From positions 48,863,741 to 48,927,740 of the forward strand of contig CM041465.1 in the NCBI GenBank assembly GCA_023213395.1: 64,000 nucleotides of DNA, read 5' to 3'. This document shows, piece after piece, positions 59,231 to 64,000 of this stretch (position 1 is the stretch's first letter; every line of letters starts with the position of its first letter). The stretch comes from Cycas panzhihuaensis (lineage: Eukaryota > Cycadophyta). The translations under genes were made by a program, and so were the position numbers. The notes below the pieces were generated by a model. The model did not search any database and was not told the origin of the DNA. It saw only the letters and a list, made by a program, of their open reading frames with translations.

Positions 59231-60228
59231 TTGTGATCCTATAGACCATGAGATAGTGGATTATTTAGTGACATTGTAGAAGATAAAAAGGAAGCATAAA
59301 GCTATAAATTATTTGATAATTTTTAGAAGATTACATGTGTACGACTATTGAGTTGCAACCCTTTTTATTTGTATTAAGAGTGGTTCCAAGCAACTCAAAG
59401 TTACAACGAGTTTAAATATTATGCTATAAAGAGATTGAAGCGATTCTTTTTTATTTGAATGTAATGTCTTATCTGCTATCACATGGAATGTAGCCACTCA
59501 CAGCCTACTGTGTAAAGTCTACTTCTATGTGTACTATTCCGGGTCATATCTACTTGTGAGAGGACTAGAGTGACCCATCATAATGTAACGATGATGGCTC
59601 TTATTCTCTCACATCCTCATGTCTCTCTAGTATGATGAATGGTTGTAACCTATTATAGATTTTCTGTGCTTGTTTCTATATGTGTTGAATGACACAACAT
59701 GCATTGGTTCCATTGACGAATTGAGCCAGGGGAATGATGATGGGTGAGACCAACTAATTTTTTTTTGGGTCCTTTTCTATACCATCCAGAGTAGAAGTTG
59801 AAACACATCGTGATTGAGGGGAGCATTAGGAAAAAGAAAGACTCCAAGCTAGAGTATGCAAACCTAGATTTATAATTATAGTAAGTAAGCAGGTGAGGAG
59901 GCAACCATCTATGCCTTTGATAGAGAGGGGGATGTCAAAAAATGAGGATAAAGTAAAAGATCAAAATCTAGGCATAATTGAGATACAGGCAAACAAAGGA
60001 ATTAATCAAAGGTGTGCAAAAGACATGTATTTGGTAAAATAGGTAAGTTTGAATGAAAATAGTTAGTAGGATTCCATTGAAGAAAACTTACAAAAAGAAG
60101 AAGTATTAATATAAGAAGAAAATTCCATCGAGTTGGGGATATATAGTGTAGTAGAGTAAGCTTGGAATCATCATTTATTAGAGATTTAAACTCTAAGCCA
60201 TATAATAAATCCCACATTCAAATTACTA
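59231..60228. other. Spacer between G1 and G2; possible LTR and leader
   Basis: No protein is recognised. 59440-59720 is slightly GC-richer, with features of an LTR end (TGTGTTGAATGACACAACA then TTGGTTCC), possibly the start of the G2 element. No second copy was found. Confidence 0.3.
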
Positions 60229-61530
60229 ATGGTGGCTCCAAAGAGCAATGTGGGAGCCATAACGAGTAGTAATGCACAAATAGTAGGAGGGCAAAGTGGG
60301 ATACTAGAAAGAGGAAATCAAGTAAGTACAACTCCATATATTATGGTACAAAGTGATTCAATGTTTTTGAGCCTCCAATTTGATGGAACTATAGATTTGG
60401 GTGACCATCTAGGATTATTTAAAAACATGATCTAAATAAAAAAGATCATGGATCAAGGAGAAATCAAAGCTTATTTTTTTTCAACATTGAGGGGACTCAT
60501 AGTAGCACATTTCCAATATGTAGCAACCCAACAATTGAATTGGGATCAACTGTAGGAACAATTTCTCAATTAATTTCAAAAATTAAGGGACCCAATAGCT
60601 ATTTTGTAGGCTTTGGAAGAAATTTACCAGTATCCTGGGGAGTCTATGAATGATTTTGATGGAAGGATACGAGTTATAATGAATAAAATACAATTGGAAA
60701 TTAAAATCAATCCAATGTTGGCAATGAAATATTTTGTACAAGGATTGATACCTCAACTTAGAGATAAAGTGATACTGCATCCAATGAATAACTATGAGTA
60801 AGTAAGAGAATTAGTACTAAAATTTAAAAATCAAATGAAATCAGCCTATTCCCAAATGGAAATACAACCCTTAGTATATTGTCTAATGATGAGTATGCTG
60901 GTACAACCTATATAGATGTCACAAATATGTACTAATCAAGAAATTGAAGCATTAAAGAAAGAGGTAGAAGCATTGAAGCAATAACCTACAATTTCTATTC
61001 TAAATAGTATGTAACATAATTAGGAGCTAGGAAAACTTCATATATAATTGTCTCAGTTATGATTGAAAAAATCACGAGAAAATATCTAGTGTCCCTAATC
61101 CTACAATTAGTAAGGGCATCTAAAACATGAGCATGGAGGATCTAGGAAATGGTGCAAAAATTGTCTAAGAAATAATCATAACACATGGGAATGTTATTTT
61201 AGATCCAAGAATAATGAAGGCAAAATACATAACATCTATTCTCAAAAGATGGAGTGTGGAGTTGGAAGACAATATAAGGGTAAGACAAGACCCATTAATT
61301 ATTTCTTATGCTAGAGATGGGGACATTTAAGATCTGAGTATCCACTAGAAAAGAAAGGAGGAGAATATATCTGTGAAGAATGTGGACCAACAGATCATGA
61401 ATGGTCTAATTACCCAAAGAATAATAAGGTACAAAACACCAATTTGGTGGACATAATTTTGGATCAAGGAAAACCAACTTACTTGTAAACACAAAGTGGC
61501 AAATCAATATGACCTCCTGAAAGAGGTTAA
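60229..61530 (+). pseudogene. Gag G2 with four zinc-knuckle-like motifs
   Basis: 434 codons in one frame from ATG 60229 to TAA 61528. The capsid part matches Retrotrans_gag: LQFDGTIDLGDHLGLFKNMI, YFFSTLRGLIVAHF, YQYPGESMNDFDGRI, YFVQGLIPQLRDKV. A short coiled-coil-like EIEALKKEVEALKQ follows (60943-60984). Knuckles: 1 (61090-61137) decayed; 2 (61153-61194) intact C-x2-C-x4-H-x4-C; 3 (61300-61344) with first and last Cys now Tyr; 4 (61372-61413) C-x2-C-x4-H with the last Cys now Tyr. About a dozen nonsense codons, mostly at Gln or Trp. The final TAA abuts the Copia-F LTR. No protease or RT follows. Confidence 0.7.
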
Positions 61531-61831
61531 TGTATTAAGGTCATTTGTATAGATTAATTATGTGACCTTAGGATATATTATTAGCATTTGTCTCTTAATG
61601 AAATAAATTTTATGTGCATTTAGATGTAGTTTCGGGTTCATGTCATTAGGTAGGAAAATCCTAACCCTAATGCTTACCCTCAATAATAAAAGGTGAAATC
61701 TCAAGGAGGGCGTCATTATTCATTCTCACCTCCAAGTTTGCTCTTATATCTTGTTTCATCTTCTTTTTCATTCTCCATTGCCATTGTGTGTATGTGAGTG
61801 ATTTATCTCCTAGATCCATCCTTCCTTCATA
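61531..61831 (+). repeat. Copia-F 5' LTR
   Basis: Starts TGTATTAAGG after GAAAGAGGTTAA and ends CTTCATA directly before a primer site. About 301 bp. The partner LTR would lie beyond the window. Confidence 0.6.
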
Positions 61832-61844
61832 TGGTATTAGAGCC
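61832..61844 (+). promoter_or_regulatory. Copia-F primer binding site
   Basis: TGGTATTAGAGCC, initiator tRNA-Met type with one transition. Confidence 0.8.
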
Positions 61845-63817
61845 AGAAGGGGATCTATTCACTCCATTCCACTTGCATAGAATCATTTTGCTTCTCCTTC
61901 ACCTTCAATGTGAAGTATTGAGAGTGCATTCCTTAATTTTTTAACATTTTGAGAGTATAAAATTATAGTATTTTGCATGTTGCTAATTTTTACATGTATG
62001 TATAAATTCAAAGGTGAAGAATACAAGTTTTTGAAGCCGTTCAGCTACTAGAATAGTCCTGGAAGCATTAAAGGCCCAAATTTTTATAAAAATTCAACCA
62101 TCTCAGAATTTGATAAAATTTGGCATGCAAGGTCCCCTTAACTAGAGGACCATTTTTGTATTCTAGAGAAACTTTATATTCAACCTAAAAAAGTGATTTT
62201 TGGCTATGAAAAAAATGGTAAATTTTTTAGATAAGTAATTTAAAGCACTTTTCCTAATGAAATCCTCCAATTATAAGTCGAAGATCTGAAAGTTTTATTA
62301 AGGGATATGGTAGATTTATGTCTTAAGATCATTTTAAGATAAATCTCATCAAATTTCATCTACTGGTTAGTGAGATCTATGCAGTTTTCTCACGGTTGTT
62401 GATTTTGCCTACTCAACCCCACAAAGGACCTTGCAAGGGCATTTCGGGCAAGTTTTTGGAAGATTTCGTAGATGTTGAAGAAGGGAAAGTTAATGTACAT
62501 GTCAAAACATAACTTTTAAAATATTGAAGTCTAGATTCTAAGACAGTTGATTTGACATGATTTTACTTTGGTGCTTTTTCAGGCAGAAATGTTTTGTGCC
62601 TTTTCTAAAATATGACTTCATAAATCTATCATAAACGACATTCTGAACACTTTTTCCTTCTGTCATAAATTCATATTTTATCATTTAAGCCTTCATATTA
62701 GTAATTTTTAAAAAAATTACCCATTTATCATTATTTATAAATTTTGTGAAAAATATCATAAAATAGGGTAAAATAGCATGCATATAGATTTAGAAAAATT
62801 ATCATTTTAGCGGCAAGTTGATCCACTTTTTATCCCATTGTGGCTTTTGTATCAAAACTTCTAAAATCATATTGGAAACATTGTACTAAAGCAAGGGAAA
62901 CCTTGGATCGGAAGCAACATCCAGTTCCCCTGCTAAATCTAGCATGCTTTTCTATTTTCACGCATAGCATAAAGCATCATAAAAGTTGCAACAACAATAA
63001 AATATCACAAAAGTAGTAGCAACAACAAAGCATTACAAAAGCAGTAACAACAACAAAGGAAGCATGAAAAGCAAGCAAGCACATTTGACAAGTTTCTATT
63101 TCAGTTTTTAGTTATATGGAAACATCTTATACTATTTCTAAAAGGAATCTCATCCGTACGATCTATACCACTAGTTCTTGACTTGTGCACACACTTGCCT
63201 TGGTTGAAATAGACCAAGGTTAGCTAAAGTCCAGACCCTAAGGGAGGTGTGAGTTTCATACTGGGTCTGGTCTTAACCAAAATAGTGGTGGAGGGACATG
63301 TTAGCTATACCTACGACCTCCAATCAGGGGGAAAACTTAAAACCTTAATGTAAGATTAAAATTAACCTAGTCCAATATCTGTCATAGCCATGGGATACAC
63401 AATACCGTTTAACTCTTCGGAGGAGGTATATAGCTGCTCATTGGTGAACTGGGTGAGGACTGGGAGTACCTAGGCTCCATTGTGACTTGGATTTCATCAC
63501 CAAGCACAGGTGCAGGTATCACGAGTGAAGGCCCTAATCGTATACTAGAAGCCTTAGGTGTCGAAACGTCACTTACATTTGGATATAAGTGAGAGGTTAG
63601 TGACATGACACATCACCACTCTTTGCCAGCTCTACATTAGACCTCATTCTTGCATCATTACTTATATTTATTTTTTATATAATTATTGAAAAATAGTTAA
63701 TCATTGCTTACTTCTCATCATAATAATCATTTCTACATCTCTGCTGCGCTAGGTGTACTAACCACACATGTCAGTGGCACATACTTTTATCATCTCTTCT
63801 ACTTCTTCATCATCACC
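61845..63817 (+). other. Copia-F untranslated leader
   Basis: About 2 kb without a gene, comparable with the leaders of Copia-A and Copia-D. It holds a short tandem repeat at 62974-63066 and a block at 63400-63530 resembling 38560-38690. Confidence 0.55.
62974..63066. repeat. Short tandem repeat of about 29 bp, three units
   Basis: Units share ACAAAAGYAGYARCAACAACAAAG. They lie inside the Copia-F leader. Confidence 0.75.
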
Positions 63818-64000
63818 ATGTCATCTCAATTCAAGCAAAATGTTAACTGCATATTGAAAGGCAAAGAAAATTGGGATATATGGTACACTGGAATTAAAAA
63901 TGCTACAAAGTATGAAGGCCTTTAGAGAGCCCACTTGTAGCCTACACCCAGCACACCAGTAATGGCTACAACAGCTGCTTCTAGTGGATTCGCCCCAATA
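63818..64000 (+). pseudogene. Copia-F gag, N-terminal part (continues beyond window)
   Basis: From ATG 63818: MSSQFKQNVNCILKGKENWD, then IWYTGIKNATKYEGL, a copia gag N-terminus of the L-x-G-x-x-N-W type. TAG at 63923 replaces a likely Trp and a second TAG at 63938 a likely Gln; the frame then continues PTPSTPVMATTAASSGF to the edge. It fits the element defined by the LTR at 61531. Confidence 0.65.

Overview
The window looks like intergenic, heterochromatic DNA of a large plant nuclear genome. No intact host gene is recognisable. Almost everything that can be read is LTR retrotransposon, both Ty1/copia and Ty3/gypsy, inserted into one another and decayed to different degrees. Plant families are indicated by UBN2-type copia gag proteins, a gypsy lineage with Tat-like reverse transcriptase plus a second archaeal-type RNase H, a plant mobile domain (PMD) gene, and initiator-tRNA-Met-type primer binding sites. 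A seed plant with an old, slowly purged repeat fraction (for example a gymnosperm) would fit, but that is inference.

Layout. 1-6055 is a GC- and CpG-rich block from a comparatively fresh gypsy element. It carries an antisense spliced PMD gene (1-1540, minus), an archaeal-type RNase H (2690-3105, plus), a probable LTR ending at 4844 and a primer binding site at 4849. From about 6060 onward the sequence is AT-rich and CpG-poor. Gypsy-A pol (6062-7382, resuming at 13744) is split by Copia-A (7383-13743), which has two LTRs, a 5-bp target duplication and a readable but stop-ridden gag-pol. Copia-B lies on the minus strand: gag-pol at 16360-20599 and leader at 20600-20780 plus 37373-38698. Its leader was split by Copia-C (20781-37372, 385-bp LTRs, TSD GGCTC). 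The 5' LTR of Copia-C was in turn split by Gypsy-B (20917-35896, LTRs about 2 kb, TSD GTTAG/GCTAG). Gypsy-B is about 15 kb and carries gag, protease, RT, RNase H, integrase, a second RNase H, an antisense PMD-gene remnant and three tandem-repeat arrays. Copia-D (38699-46144, minus) follows. 46145-51433 has no recognisable gene. Copia-E (about 51433-55990, minus) contains a 787-bp mini LTR element (52634-53420). Two related gag modules with four zinc-knuckle-like motifs each (58162-59230 and 60229-61530) precede Copia-F (61531 to beyond the window).

How the parts work together. In a living element, gag packages the RNA, protease matures the polyprotein, RT plus RNase H copies it from a tRNA primer at the PBS and the polypurine tract, and integrase inserts the copy. 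Here nearly every such gene is broken, mostly by C-to-T or G-to-A changes that turn CAA/CAG into TAA/TAG and TGG into TAG. The most interesting thread is the Gypsy-B/GC-block lineage. It pairs a sense archaeal-type RNase H with an antisense PMD gene that keeps a recognisable intron of about 101 bp in both copies.
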